Below are positions 25,429-32,736 of a stretch of 38,517 nt of DNA, piece after piece; position 1 is the first letter of the stretch, and each line of letters opens with the position of its first letter. The notes under the pieces were generated by a model. The model was not told the origin of the DNA. It saw nothing but the letters and a program-made list of their open reading frames with translations, and did not search any database. A program made the position numbers and the translations under genes. The DNA is taken from positions 1 through 38,517 of the forward strand of contig NZ_JACSPP010000037.1 in NCBI RefSeq assembly GCF_014837065.1, read 5' to 3'. The DNA is from Phocaeicola intestinalis. Its GTDB lineage: Bacteria > Bacteroidota > Bacteroidia > Bacteroidales > Bacteroidaceae.

Positions 25429-26478
25429 TTATTCATTCTTTAACGTAAACAGCAAAAGCATATTGCCATATCGTTCTTCTTCACCTTCCGACATATCATC
25501 CATCTCTTCATACGAACAAGAACCAATCAGGGTATCCCCTATCTGCCAACGGGGAAAGAAAGGGATTTTCCCATTGCTATCCACCACCATGCCAGTCTTC
25601 TGCACAGCCATGTCCGGTGAAGAACAAGCGTAATACCTTTTATCAGCATACAGAAAACTGTTTATCAGAGACGAACCGACCTTGAAAAATTCACAGGGCA
25701 TGACATCCAATGCCCCTACGGCACCTGCCTGTGTTGCATCCCCCTGATAATTGGCATCCCCATAATCATAAGACACATAAGGAGACAAAAGGTGTGCGGC
25801 TGCATCCCAACGGTAAACCGTACGCCCGGAAGGCAAGACACAATATACATCGTCCTCCCCAGATTTCGAAAACAGCTTTGAACCAGTAAATCCGCTGTTC
25901 GACACTTCCGAAGCACCAAAAGAATCTACTATCTTGCCTGAATCGTTCACATAAACCACCTGACGCAACGTATCAGACACTGCCAGGTTATAGCACAGGA
26001 AACCATCGGACACCCGTACGAAATCCAAGGCAGGAAAACCAAGCCAGACCTTACGTTCAGCCTCCAACTCCTTATTATATACATACACCGAAAGCCCACC
26101 CATATCGAGCATATAAAGGCGGCATGAGTCTGAAGAAAGGGCTACCGGCTGTATGTACTCCAACGGACCGTTGCCACGCTGGCATATTTCCCGCTCCAAA
26201 CGTCCTGTACGTCTGTCAAACTTCGCCATAGACAAAGTCACCTCATCCAGCACATACACCGAATTTCCGATGCCTGCAACATCTTTCACATTTGCCACAT
26301 AGCCGGACGAATCCGAACGCAACGCCAGCACTTCCGTCCGGAACAACTCATTCAGTTCTTGCTTCTGTCCGGAAAAGTCCGTCACCTCAATCGTACGGAC
26401 ATCCGTTTCCTGATGGCTAGTATCTTTACAAGCCACCAGACAGAACAATACTCCTACATAAAACAGATTCCGTAACAT
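25429..26478 (-). CDS. 6-bladed beta-propeller lipoprotein, 349 aa
   Basis: The signal MLRNLFYVGVLFCLVACKD has a LVAC lipobox. Blade-type strand repeats follow, with VYVLDEVTLSMAKFDRRTGRLE and the shared motif QRGNGPLEYIQ (about residues 98-108). The C-terminus ends MLLLFTLKNE. It is the first lipoprotein after the NVEALA gene 26549-26839, separated by a small hairpin, and precedes the paralogue at 24269. The pair share motif and length but differ widely in sequence, so they are old paralogues. Localisation is probably periplasmic face or surface; no enzyme motif is visible. Confidence 0.8.
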   Translation of the reverse strand: MLRNLFYVGVLFCLVACKDTSHQETDVRTIEVTDFSGQKQELNELFRTEVLALRSDSSGYVANVKDVAGIGNSVYVLDEVTLSMAKFDRRTGRLEREICQRGNGPLEYIQPVALSSDSCRLYMLDMGGLSVYVYNKELEAERKVWLGFPALDFVRVSDGFLCYNLAVSDTLRQVVYVNDSGKIVDSFGASEVSNSGFTGSKLFSKSGEDDVYCVLPSGRTVYRWDAAAHLLSPYVSYDYGDANYQGDATQAGAVGALDVMPCEFFKVGSSLINSFLYADKRYYACSSPDMAVQKTGMVVDSNGKIPFFPRWQIGDTLIGSCSYEEMDDMSEGEEERYGNMLLLFTLKNE

Positions 26479-26524
26479 AACGATTCTTTCACATTCATAA
26501 TCTACGCCAATCAGGTATTAAAAG

Positions 26525-26545
26525 AGGTATTTCATTCAAACACCT
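26525..26545 (-). terminator. Hairpin just after the NVEALA gene stop
   Basis: AGGTATTT pairs with AAACACCT (one mismatch) four bases past the stop of the 96-aa peptide gene. Its position suggests partial termination or 3'-end stabilisation of the peptide mRNA before the downstream lipoprotein genes. Confidence 0.4.
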
Positions 26546-26548
26546 ATT

Positions 26549-26839
26549 TTAACTACAGCAATAGGAACAACCATGGGAATGATATACGCCTTTACCTATC
26601 GGACTCCAATAACTTGTCGCAGTACACTTCCCTGTTGAATTGCCATACTTATCAAAACATCTGATATGCATTGAACTATACCCTCCTTCTTCCATTGGAT
26701 CTTCAATCATCGCCAACGCTTCCACATTGGCAAGAGCCAAGTCAGACATCACTTCTTTATCTTGAGCTTGGTAAGCCATTACTCCGGCGACTACAGCCAA
26801 AGCGGCTGCAAACGTGATTTTCAATATATTCTTTTTCAT
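26549..26839 (-). CDS. NVEALA-family exported peptide precursor, 96 aa
   Basis: The precursor has a Lys-rich start and a hydrophobic helix (about residues 6-22), then MSDLALANVEALA ending at residue 43. The 53-residue tail after this motif is the longest in the window and has five Cys: IRCFDKYGNSTGKC, and GCSYCCS at the end. The family is known as small Bacteroidales peptides with this motif, without a defined function. It opens the unit that continues with two propeller lipoproteins, the transglutaminase-like protein and the signal peptidase. The conserved regulatory block at 26881-27027 lies upstream. The tail differs completely from those of the other four peptides, so only the leader part is conserved. 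Confidence 0.9.
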   Translation of the reverse strand: MKKNILKITFAAALAVVAGVMAYQAQDKEVMSDLALANVEALAMIEDPMEEGGYSSMHIRCFDKYGNSTGKCTATSYWSPIGKGVYHSHGCSYCCS

Positions 26840-26903
26840 CTTTTGCTAATTTTTTATGTTATTGTTGTTTTTCATTGATACCTGCGAAGCCGCAAATCAC
26901 CGA

Positions 26904-26935
26904 TTTGCGAATCTTCTGTTTTCTTCTTAACTTTG
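26904..26935 (+). promoter_or_regulatory. Plus-strand promoter of candidate sRNA 1
   Basis: TTTG at 26904-26907, 20 nt, TAACTTTG at 26928-26935: Bacteroides consensus, reading away from the peptide gene. The same promoter is at 31565-31596. The -33 box lies within the dyad CGCAAATCACCGATTTGCG. Confidence 0.7.
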
Positions 26936-26941
26936 CAACGG

Positions 26942-27027
26942 GTCAATTCTCCTTTCTATTTTAGGGTTTGACTGGAGTGGGAACATACAGGTTGTCTTCC
27001 AAATACACGCTGTATCGTTTCCACTCT
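26942..27027 (+). ncRNA. Candidate small RNA 1, divergent from the NVEALA gene
   Basis: From the start expected about 7 nt past the TAACTTTG box, the transcript has no ATG. It ends in a stem-loop GGAGTGGGAAC / GTTTCCACTCT (11 bp with two G-U pairs) extended by ATACAG / CTGTAT around a 19-nt loop. Stem and leader are conserved with copy 2 while the loop sequence differs. It has no strong U run after the stem. The alternative is that the minus strand RNA, as leader of the peptide unit, uses the same stem. Confidence 0.45.
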
Positions 27028-27047
27028 ACAATTATACATCCAAGCAC

Positions 27048-28244
27048 TCACTTCAACCTGTATTTGATAATTATCGGATTATCATCTTCTTTTATGCTAT
27101 TAATCTTGTCCAAATTATCTGCATCCAACAAGTGTTTGTCTATATACCTGTCTATTTCGTACGGATGCATAATTGAATAAAGCTGCTTGCCGTTTAAATG
27201 TAAGCAAAAATTAAGACTGGGGTTCTGCTTGTTCGAATGCAATATAATCCGCCCTGACATCCTGTCGTATATAACAGTTTCCCTGCCGCCATTCCTCATT
27301 ATATAAAAATACAGATACGAATCATCCATCATTTTAATGACCGGAACAGGGTAATCGGAACGGAGAAGATAATCATTTATTTTCTCCATATTTTGAACGG
27401 TTTTCTTCAAGCTCTTTTCACTGGTCTTTTTGTCCGACACATCGCCAAAACGTTCTTCCATTTCCTCTTTCCGTACATCTTTTCCACCAAACGAATAGGT
27501 GATATATTTATTCAATTGCCGGTTCTCACCAATATTGTATATCGTATAATCCAAACACAAGGGCAAGAAATACAACCGGTCATTCATCTGTACAAAAGGG
27601 TTATAATTCATAGTCAACGTACAGACAAAATCATCAATATAAACTTCGGTTGAAGCTATCTCTTGCCTGGAATAATCACAAAAACAAATTACGGCATCTT
27701 TCTCTCCAAGCATGGTTGGCAATAAAATATACGAAATGTCATCTAATGGATAAAAACGTGAAAACGTATGGATATTCCCATTTTTCAAATCCTTCTTACC
27801 TTGAAATTGGAAGGACAAGTCATACGCATATATAATACCGAACGGATTCAGGATTTCGATGTGCTTGGTATAAGGGTTGTAAACAGCGTCTGTCAATATG
27901 GTATATTCATTCGGCCCATTTCCTCTACATGCTTTTGAATTGGAAATGTACCTGCCGTCCGCTGAAAATAAATATACTGTCTGTTTTTTATCTATAATAA
28001 GATAAACGCCTATTTCATCGTAAAACGCTATTTTATGAAATTGGTCAATAAGACAAGTGCTGTCTGTTTCAAGCGGCACCACTTCAATAGCGTCAACGAA
28101 AGCATTCATCGGTAAATCCTCATTGTCAAGATAATCTATATCAGTAACATCACGGTCGTCGGACGCCTTTTCCACACACGAGAAAAACATTACTGAAAAT
28201 ACGGTTATCAAAAACAGGTTTACTATCTTCATAAAAACAAGCAT
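27048..28244 (-). CDS. 6-bladed beta-propeller lipoprotein, 398 aa
   Basis: The start is ATG 28244 with an A-rich leader; ATG 28232 is also possible. The signal is MLVFMKIVNLFLITVFSVMFFSC with a lipobox FFSC. The shared motif ACRGNGPNEYTIL lies at about residues 104-116, followed by repeated strands with YLFSADGRYIS and IIYAYDLSFQF. A helical, Lys/Glu-rich insert (about 257-300) interrupts the propeller. The gene is more AT-rich than the 19-24 kb genes. The IS element ends 28 bp upstream of its start, so its original promoter or operon link to the gene at 29574 is lost. Its stop is 21 bp beyond sRNA candidate 1. Confidence 0.8.
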   Translation of the reverse strand: MLVFMKIVNLFLITVFSVMFFSCVEKASDDRDVTDIDYLDNEDLPMNAFVDAIEVVPLETDSTCLIDQFHKIAFYDEIGVYLIIDKKQTVYLFSADGRYISNSKACRGNGPNEYTILTDAVYNPYTKHIEILNPFGIIYAYDLSFQFQGKKDLKNGNIHTFSRFYPLDDISYILLPTMLGEKDAVICFCDYSRQEIASTEVYIDDFVCTLTMNYNPFVQMNDRLYFLPLCLDYTIYNIGENRQLNKYITYSFGGKDVRKEEMEERFGDVSDKKTSEKSLKKTVQNMEKINDYLLRSDYPVPVIKMMDDSYLYFYIMRNGGRETVIYDRMSGRIILHSNKQNPSLNFCLHLNGKQLYSIMHPYEIDRYIDKHLLDADNLDKINSIKEDDNPIIIKYRLK

Positions 28245-28271
28245 TTATACTTTTTGTTCTAATATTATTAG

Positions 28272-29595
28272 TGGTGCGATAAAAACCACCTCACTGTAGT
28301 TAAATGATTAATTTTTAATCAAATATAAGCGTTCATTGATTTTTTGATTTGAAAATGATTTATTAGTCCTGTAGTTTCAACACATCAGGATTATGAATCA
28401 AGGTAAGTTTGTATTTTCCCAAGTTGTCGAGTATATACCGCGTTATCAGTTTGATAAACTCGTAAAGCAATATAAAGGAGATTGGCATACCAAAAATCTC
28501 AGCAGTTACAATCACCTCCTTCATCTGCTTTTCGGACAGTTGACAGGATGTGATTCTCTGAGGGATATTTGTCTATGCCTCGAAGCCCATAACAAGACGC
28601 TTTATCATCTCGGTTTTCGTAAGGCCGTGAGCCATACCTCACTTTCTCGTGCAAACGAAAGTAGGGATTATCGCATTTTTGAAGGGCTGGGTCTTTATTT
28701 GATTGCCACGGTCAGACCGATGTACTCAAATATCCAATTGTCTCAAATTACCATTGATAACGTGATATATGCGCTTGATTCCACGACCATATCAACCAGT
28801 ATAAAGCTTGCAACGTGGGCTTTGGGGAAATACAGCAAAGGAGCTGTCAAGATGCACACCCTGTTGGATTTGAGAGGTGGCATACCTGCTAATATCCATA
28901 TCACGGACGGCAAGTGGCATGACAGCAACGAACTTGATGCACTGACACCGGAGCCTTATGCTTTCTACGTGATGGATAAGGCCTATGTTGACTTTAAAGC
29001 GCTTTTCAGATTTCATCAGGCTCAGGCATTTTGGGTATCACGTCCAAAAGAGAACATGAAATTCGAGACTGTCGAGCAGATGGATATTTCCGATGTCAAG
29101 TCTGGCGTACTGGAAGATTCCCGTATAAGGGTAACGGGATATAACTCAAGCAAGCTGTATCCCGAAGACATGAGATTTGTCCGCGTCTATGACCCTGACA
29201 ATGACACTATTGTGGACTTTATATCCAATAACTTTGAAGTCAGTGCCTTGGAAATATCCAACCTGTACCGCCATCGATGGGATATAGAGGTATTCTTCAA
29301 GTGGATTAAACAGAACATTACCGTAAAGACTCTATGGGGATATTCGGAAAATGCTGTCAAAATCCATCTTTGGGCTGCCATCATATCGTATCTGACACTA
29401 GCAAGAATAAAGGTTGCCTGCAACAGCCCATATTCAATCACCGAGGTAGCTACCCTGATTAGAATATCCGCGTTGGAAAGAACAGACCTGCGGTCGTTGA
29501 TAACCAAGCTAGACTCATCAATCATTTCAAACCAAAATGTCAAAGAACTCTCGTTATTTGATGATATTTAAAACTAATGCGATTTTATCGCACCA
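28272..29595 (+). mobile_element. IS4-family insertion sequence, about 1324 bp
   Basis: The perfect 13-bp inverted ends are TGGTGCGATAAAA (28272-28284) and TTTTATCGCACCA (29583-29595). They may extend by two bases with one mismatch. A complete transposase lies between them. The target duplication is not clear: flanks TAATATTAT and TAGTATTAT match 8 of 9 only if the ends are shifted. It sits on the strand opposite to the host operon and separates the lipoprotein genes 27048-28244 and 29574-30680. Confidence 0.88.
28393..29571 (+). CDS. IS4-family transposase (DDE), 392 aa
   Basis: The N-terminal region (about 1-100: SQVVEYIPRYQFDKLVKQY, then HLLHLLFGQLTGCDSLRDI) is that of the DUF4372-type IS4 transposases. 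The catalytic DDE residues fit Asp129 in YALDSTTIS, Asp195 in FYVMDKAYVD and Glu299 in YRHRWDIEVFFKWIKQN, which is the Y-(2)-R-(3)-E-(6)-K signature. Length is full, with no frameshift, so the element may still be active. It cuts and pastes DNA between the inverted ends at 28272 and 29595. Confidence 0.95.
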   Translation: MNQGKFVFSQVVEYIPRYQFDKLVKQYKGDWHTKNLSSYNHLLHLLFGQLTGCDSLRDICLCLEAHNKTLYHLGFRKAVSHTSLSRANESRDYRIFEGLGLYLIATVRPMYSNIQLSQITIDNVIYALDSTTISTSIKLATWALGKYSKGAVKMHTLLDLRGGIPANIHITDGKWHDSNELDALTPEPYAFYVMDKAYVDFKALFRFHQAQAFWVSRPKENMKFETVEQMDISDVKSGVLEDSRIRVTGYNSSKLYPEDMRFVRVYDPDNDTIVDFISNNFEVSALEISNLYRHRWDIEVFFKWIKQNITVKTLWGYSENAVKIHLWAAIISYLTLARIKVACNSPYSITEVATLIRISALERTDLRSLITKLDSSIISNQNVKELSLFDDI

Positions 29596-30680
29596 GTAGT
29601 ATTATCATCTATTGAAAAACGAAGCAATTCTGTTTCACCTTTCTCCGCTATGGCATAAATGATTTTATCCTGATCATCCACACAAAAATTCTTTATTGGA
29701 TAATCCAATTCAAACTTGAAATCTGGCTTGCCATCCCATTTGATACGATAAATGCTATTCCCTTGAAAAGCTTCCAGTTTTGAATCAGCGAAACTTTTTC
29801 CGGAATATAACAAATATATGTAAGAGTCTGTTGCATAAGCCGCTAAAAAAGCCTGTTTACAATGGGCACTTACCGGTGCAGAAAATTCATTTTCATTCTC
29901 CTCCGGCCTATATTCCGGATATCCTCCTGCAAAATGATAGGTTTCTTCTATCTTGACACTATCAACCGAATAAATGGAAAATATAGGTGCTGACCGGACT
30001 GCATAAACTAATTTATCCAACGAAGGATTCATACATAAAGTACCTTGATAGGCCATGCCACGCAAACGGTTGGATATGGAACGTTCTTGTTGGTCTCGAT
30101 AAGGATATTCTCCCCAATAGGCAACCGCGCCATGCGGGTCGGTCAAGGTTAACATATTGTTATCATAAAAGCCCATCCCTACAAAAGAATTAAAACGGGT
30201 AGCATATACTTTAGTGCTAAGCAAACTGTCTTTCTTCACTAAAGAATATTCTTCAATCCCTCTTTTTATATCATGCAGATTGACTTGAACCAATTCATGC
30301 TTAAAACAATCATAAATCCCCAGCAAAGAATCCGAAGGCATTCTGGCTAAAGAAAATACTTGCAAGAATTCATTTCCCCCCTGACCTTTCCGGCCAAATG
30401 ACCATATTCTGCCGTCTTCATGACGCAAATCAATCATTGTAAAAAGAGAATCTGCTATATTATCATAAATCACAAGATTTGAATCCACACAATGCATCAA
30501 AAAAGGCTGCCCTAACATAAGCCTTTCCGTAAACAATTGCCGACCTTTTAATTGTTTTACAACAAATGACTTATCAAACTCTTGCATCGACACATCATCT
30601 TGCTGCTGACAAGCAGTGATTAAAAATATTTCAACAACTAATGCTACTATTACAAATCTTAATTTAACCATAATTTTCAT
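29574..30680 (-). CDS. BF3164-like propeller lipoprotein, 3' end rewritten by the IS, 368 aa
   Basis: The signal MKIMVKLRFVIVALVVEIFLITAC has a lipobox ITAC. The mature chain has propeller-type strands, VIYDNIADSLFTMIDL and the motif GRKGQGGNEFLQVFSLARM, the variant of RGNGPxE also used by 34292. It fits the BF3164/TolB-like group. The last codons GAIKSH and the stop TAG are encoded by the inverted end and inner edge of the IS (29574-29595), after LRFSIDDNTT, so the natural C-terminus was replaced, probably with loss of only a few residues or of a blade-closing strand. It follows the peptide genes after a hairpin at 30692-30730. Confidence 0.8.
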   Translation of the reverse strand: MKIMVKLRFVIVALVVEIFLITACQQQDDVSMQEFDKSFVVKQLKGRQLFTERLMLGQPFLMHCVDSNLVIYDNIADSLFTMIDLRHEDGRIWSFGRKGQGGNEFLQVFSLARMPSDSLLGIYDCFKHELVQVNLHDIKRGIEEYSLVKKDSLLSTKVYATRFNSFVGMGFYDNNMLTLTDPHGAVAYWGEYPYRDQQERSISNRLRGMAYQGTLCMNPSLDKLVYAVRSAPIFSIYSVDSVKIEETYHFAGGYPEYRPEENENEFSAPVSAHCKQAFLAAYATDSYIYLLYSGKSFADSKLEAFQGNSIYRIKWDGKPDFKFELDYPIKNFCVDDQDKIIYAIAEKGETELLRFSIDDNTTGAIKSH

Positions 30681-30691
30681 CTTTTAATTAA

Positions 30692-30730
30692 GGGACTTTC
30701 TGCAAACTTGCTCGTTCTATAGAAAGTCCC
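30692..30730 (-). terminator. Hairpin between the peptide genes and the lipoprotein gene
   Basis: GGGACTTTCT pairs perfectly with AGAAAGTCCC around a 19-nt loop. It lies 15 nt past the stop of the third peptide gene and 12 nt before the lipoprotein ATG. It may reduce read-through from peptide to lipoprotein genes. Confidence 0.6.
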
Positions 30731-30745
30731 ACTATTCACTACATC

Positions 30746-30994
30746 CTATGAATAATGAATGTAACGATCACCTATACAACCGCCCCAACCCCAAAATTTA
30801 CAAAAATCAAGGGTTTGCGTAAAACAACCACTACAATCATTCCCTACTTCATAAGAAGCCAAAGCTTCCACATTATCCAATGCTATGTCTGACAAAAAAA
30901 CACGTTGCGACATAAATGATTGATAAATGCCAAATCCACCACAAATAAACATTATCAATCCAATAATAATCACTTTATACTTTCTACTGTCCAT
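30746..30994 (-). CDS. NVEALA-family peptide precursor with four-Cys core, 82 aa
   Basis: I use ATG 30994; a longer frame to 31075 would overlap the preceding peptide gene. A basic start and hydrophobic helix (about 8-24) are followed by FLSDIALDNVEALA ending at residue 46. The 36-residue tail is SYEVGNDCSGCFTQTLDFCK, then FWGWGGCIGDRYIHYS. The four Cys and the aromatic-glycine core match the tail of the peptide at 31252-31494, an apparent duplicate, although the leaders differ more. It is third of three peptide genes in a row, with 5 bp between it and the second. Confidence 0.88.
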   Translation of the reverse strand: MDSRKYKVIIIGLIMFICGGFGIYQSFMSQRVFLSDIALDNVEALASYEVGNDCSGCFTQTLDFCKFWGWGGCIGDRYIHYS

Positions 30995-30999
30995 AACTT

Positions 31000-31230
31000 T
31001 TAAAAATATTGACGATAACCAGTCAAGAAAAAGCCACCTGAATATGCTACACACATTCGAAAATCCGAAGCACAAAATGGACCTACAATAATTTCTCCCT
31101 GTGCCAATGCTTCTACATTACTCAAAGACAAATCAGACAACTTTTCTTTGTTTTGTGCATTATAAGACAAAAATCCAACAGTCGCAACAAAAGCTATTGA
31201 AAAGGACATTTTTAATACAAACTTTTTCAT
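31000..31230 (-). CDS. NVEALA-family peptide precursor, 76 aa
   Basis: Two ATGs upstream (31239 and 31236) would add three residues; ATG 31230 gives the usual MKK start. The hydrophobic helix is at about 8-22, then KLSDLSLSNVEALA ending at residue 43. The 33-residue tail has two Cys (GPFCASDFRMCVAYSGG) and ends TGYRQYF. It is unrelated to the flanking two tails. It lies between the two related peptides, which suggests a cassette of distinct products made together. Confidence 0.85.
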   Translation of the reverse strand: MKKFVLKMSFSIAFVATVGFLSYNAQNKEKLSDLSLSNVEALAQGEIIVGPFCASDFRMCVAYSGGFFLTGYRQYF

Positions 31231-31251
31231 ATACATCATTATTTTATATCA

Positions 31252-31494
31252 TTATACATATTGATAATAATTATCGCCTATACAGCCACCCCAACCCCAA
31301 AATTTACAAAATTCAAGAGTTGTGGTATAACAACCATTACAATCACCTCCCGATTCATTACTAGCCAACGCTTCCACATTATCCAGTGTTAAGTCGGACA
31401 ATGTTTCCGCTTTCTGCGAATGACTATAAGCAGTATAACCTGCTGCTACGGCTACTGCCGCAATAAAAGTCAGTTTTACTACTTTCTTTATCAT
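31252..31494 (-). CDS. NVEALA-family peptide precursor with four-Cys core, 80 aa
   Basis: The first peptide gene of its unit, 48 bp after the conserved upstream block. The helix is at about 8-22 (TFIAAVAVAAGYTAY) and TLSDLTLDNVEALA ends at residue 44. The tail is SNESGGDCNGCYTTTLEFCK then FWGWGGCIGDNYYQYV. It shares CxGC, TLxFCK, FWGWGGCIGD and a terminal aromatic pair with 30746-30994. The pattern suggests disulfide pairing (CxxC and C-x7-C) after export. No known bacteriocin or RiPP enzyme is nearby. Confidence 0.9.
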   Translation of the reverse strand: MIKKVVKLTFIAAVAVAAGYTAYSHSQKAETLSDLTLDNVEALASNESGGDCNGCYTTTLEFCKFWGWGGCIGDNYYQYV

Positions 31495-31541
31495 AATGAT
31501 TTTATTTTTTACGTTCTGTTTTTATTTTTCTAAACTCTCAA

Positions 31542-31685
31542 CCTGCGAAGCCGCAAATCACCGATTTGCGAATCTCCTGTTTTCTTCTTAACTTTGCAAC
31601 GGTTTAACCTCCTTTCTATTTTAGGGTTTGACTGGAGTGGAGACATACAGGTTTCCTTGCACGAACTCCGTTCCGTTTCCACTCC
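31542..31685. promoter_or_regulatory. Conserved upstream block of a peptide unit (copy 2)
   Basis: Same order as 26881-27027: CCTGCGAAGC, the dyad CGCAAATCACCGATTTGCG, plus-strand promoter, TTTCTATTTTAGGGTTTGAC, and a stem. The interior of the stem-loop (about 31652-31673) is unlike copy 1. It stands before the three-peptide unit. Confidence 0.75.
31565..31596 (+). promoter_or_regulatory. Plus-strand promoter of candidate sRNA 2
   Basis: TTTG at 31565-31568, 20 nt, TAACTTTG at 31589-31596, identical in layout to copy 1. Confidence 0.7.
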
Positions 31686-31690
31686 TTTTA
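31603..31690 (+). ncRNA. Candidate small RNA 2, divergent from the peptide unit
   Basis: A noncoding transcript would run about 88 nt and end in the 11-bp stem GGAGTGGAGAC / GTTTCCACTCC (one G-U pair) followed by TTTTAT, a usable intrinsic terminator. It has no ATG. Stem changes relative to copy 1 keep the pairing through G-U substitutions. Confidence 0.5.
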
Positions 31691-31732
31691 TATAAAATCT
31701 CTTTATCTTTTGCACAAATAGCAATAATTATA

Positions 31733-31815
31733 TTGTAGGGGCGTATCGCATACGCCCTGAAAACATACACGTGGATTACTGGACGCATTCAGGCGTATGC
31801 GATACGCCCCTACAA
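31733..31815. repeat. Bacteroides-type palindromic repeat pair (GGGGCGTATCGCATACGCCC)
   Basis: Left arm TTGTAGGGGCGTATCGCA, continuing TACGCC (31733-31757), and its inverse (31791-31815) flank a 33-bp centre. Each arm is itself a palindrome. It lies between the DUF1573 gene and the conserved block, and resembles REP/BIME-like elements. Confidence 0.8.
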
Positions 31816-31830
31816 CGAATGGAAGAAACC

Positions 31831-31864
31831 CAATTGTCAATTGTCCATTGTCAATTATCAATTG
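31831..31864. repeat. CAATTGTCAATTGTCC short repeat
   Basis: CAATTGTCAATTGTCCATTG then TCAATTATCAATTG. The same type is at 22258-22289. It contains the stop codon of the DUF1573 gene. Confidence 0.6.
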
Positions 31865-32733
31865 CTTACCGCTTCTCCCGTTACAATAATGCGCAACGGA
31901 GCGTCCGCCGCGTTGCAATACACGTCTACCGTCTTGCGGAAATGACCAGCCTCATCCGCCTCGTAAATGATAAGCAAAGTGGTTTCCTCGCCCGGACGCA
32001 AAGGACGCTGGCTGTACTCCACACGCGTGCAACCGCAAGAAGTATCCACCCCGTGTATCACCAAAGGAGCATCACCCGTGTTTCTCAGCGTCACCTTCCG
32101 CTCTTTCTTCTCCCCCATCGGGAAAGAACAGAACTGCACTTCACGCTCGCTTAACGAAGCAACGGTCTGCACCGTTTCTGCCGAAGCGGAACGCTTGCCG
32201 CCGATAATGTTCAGGTAAAGTTCCTTCACCTGCGGATTATGGACGGGATTGCCGATGGCTACCACCCGGTTGTCCTTATCGAGCAGGAAAGTCTGCAGAG
32301 CCATCTCCGAAGGGAAACGGTTCACGCGGTTGAAAGCATCCTCACGGTCGAAACACACCGGATAAGTAAAAGCATCACGGCGAGTCAGATAGGTTAACTC
32401 GCGTGCATCTTTCGGATGGAAAAAGAATACATAAGACAGCTTTTCCTTTCCGAACAACGAATCGGTCTCCTCTATCAACTGTTTCCACTTGGGCAGCTGC
32501 AGCTTGCAGCTGGCACAACCCAGGGAATCGACATACGTCACAATGCGGTAAGGAGCAGCCTGCCAGCGGAAATCTACCGTGTCCCTGCCTTGTACCGTAA
32601 ACACCGCTTGCGCAGGAAAGGCGATTTCCTTCCCGTCCCATTCCTGCACCAGACGCGTCAGGCGTTCTTTATCGGATTCCTGGCAGGCTGCCTGCAGACA
32701 CATCATCAGCAACAAAAAAGCAATCTGCTTCAT
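31858..32733 (-). CDS. Thioredoxin-like/DUF1573 lipoprotein, 291 aa
   Basis: The signal MKQIAFLLLMMCLQAAC ends in a lipobox QAAC. Residues about 55-160 look thioredoxin-like: VDSLGCASCKLQLPKW with a CxxC (Cys73 and Cys76), and a segment ending PSEMALQTFLLDKDNRVV. Residues about 195-291 are a DUF1573/Ig-like end domain with RNTGDAPLVIHGVDTSCGCT and LRPGEETTLLIIY. It is likely a periplasmic or surface thiol-active lipoprotein. It is only 3 bp downstream of the peptide gene 32737-32973, so it may act on the Cys of the exported peptides, which is inference. Confidence 0.85.
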   Translation of the reverse strand: MKQIAFLLLMMCLQAACQESDKERLTRLVQEWDGKEIAFPAQAVFTVQGRDTVDFRWQAAPYRIVTYVDSLGCASCKLQLPKWKQLIEETDSLFGKEKLSYVFFFHPKDARELTYLTRRDAFTYPVCFDREDAFNRVNRFPSEMALQTFLLDKDNRVVAIGNPVHNPQVKELYLNIIGGKRSASAETVQTVASLSEREVQFCSFPMGEKKERKVTLRNTGDAPLVIHGVDTSCGCTRVEYSQRPLRPGEETTLLIIYEADEAGHFRKTVDVYCNAADAPLRIIVTGEAVSN

Positions 32734-32736
32734 AAA

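Larger units (their letters stand above)
26881..27027. promoter_or_regulatory. Conserved upstream block of a peptide unit (copy 1)
   Basis: About 145 bp nearly identical in order to 31542-31685: CCTGCGAAGC, the dyad CGCAAATCACCGATTTGCG, a plus-strand promoter, TTTCTATTTTAGGGTTTGAC, then a stem-loop. The distance to the peptide ATG is about 40 bp here and 48 bp in copy 2. It stands before two of the NVEALA transcription units. The dyad is a good candidate operator. Confidence 0.75.

Noticed and set aside
31530..31724. 64-aa minus-strand open frame over the conserved block
   Set aside because: The frame is not preserved in copy 1 of the block, so the conservation is not protein-coding.
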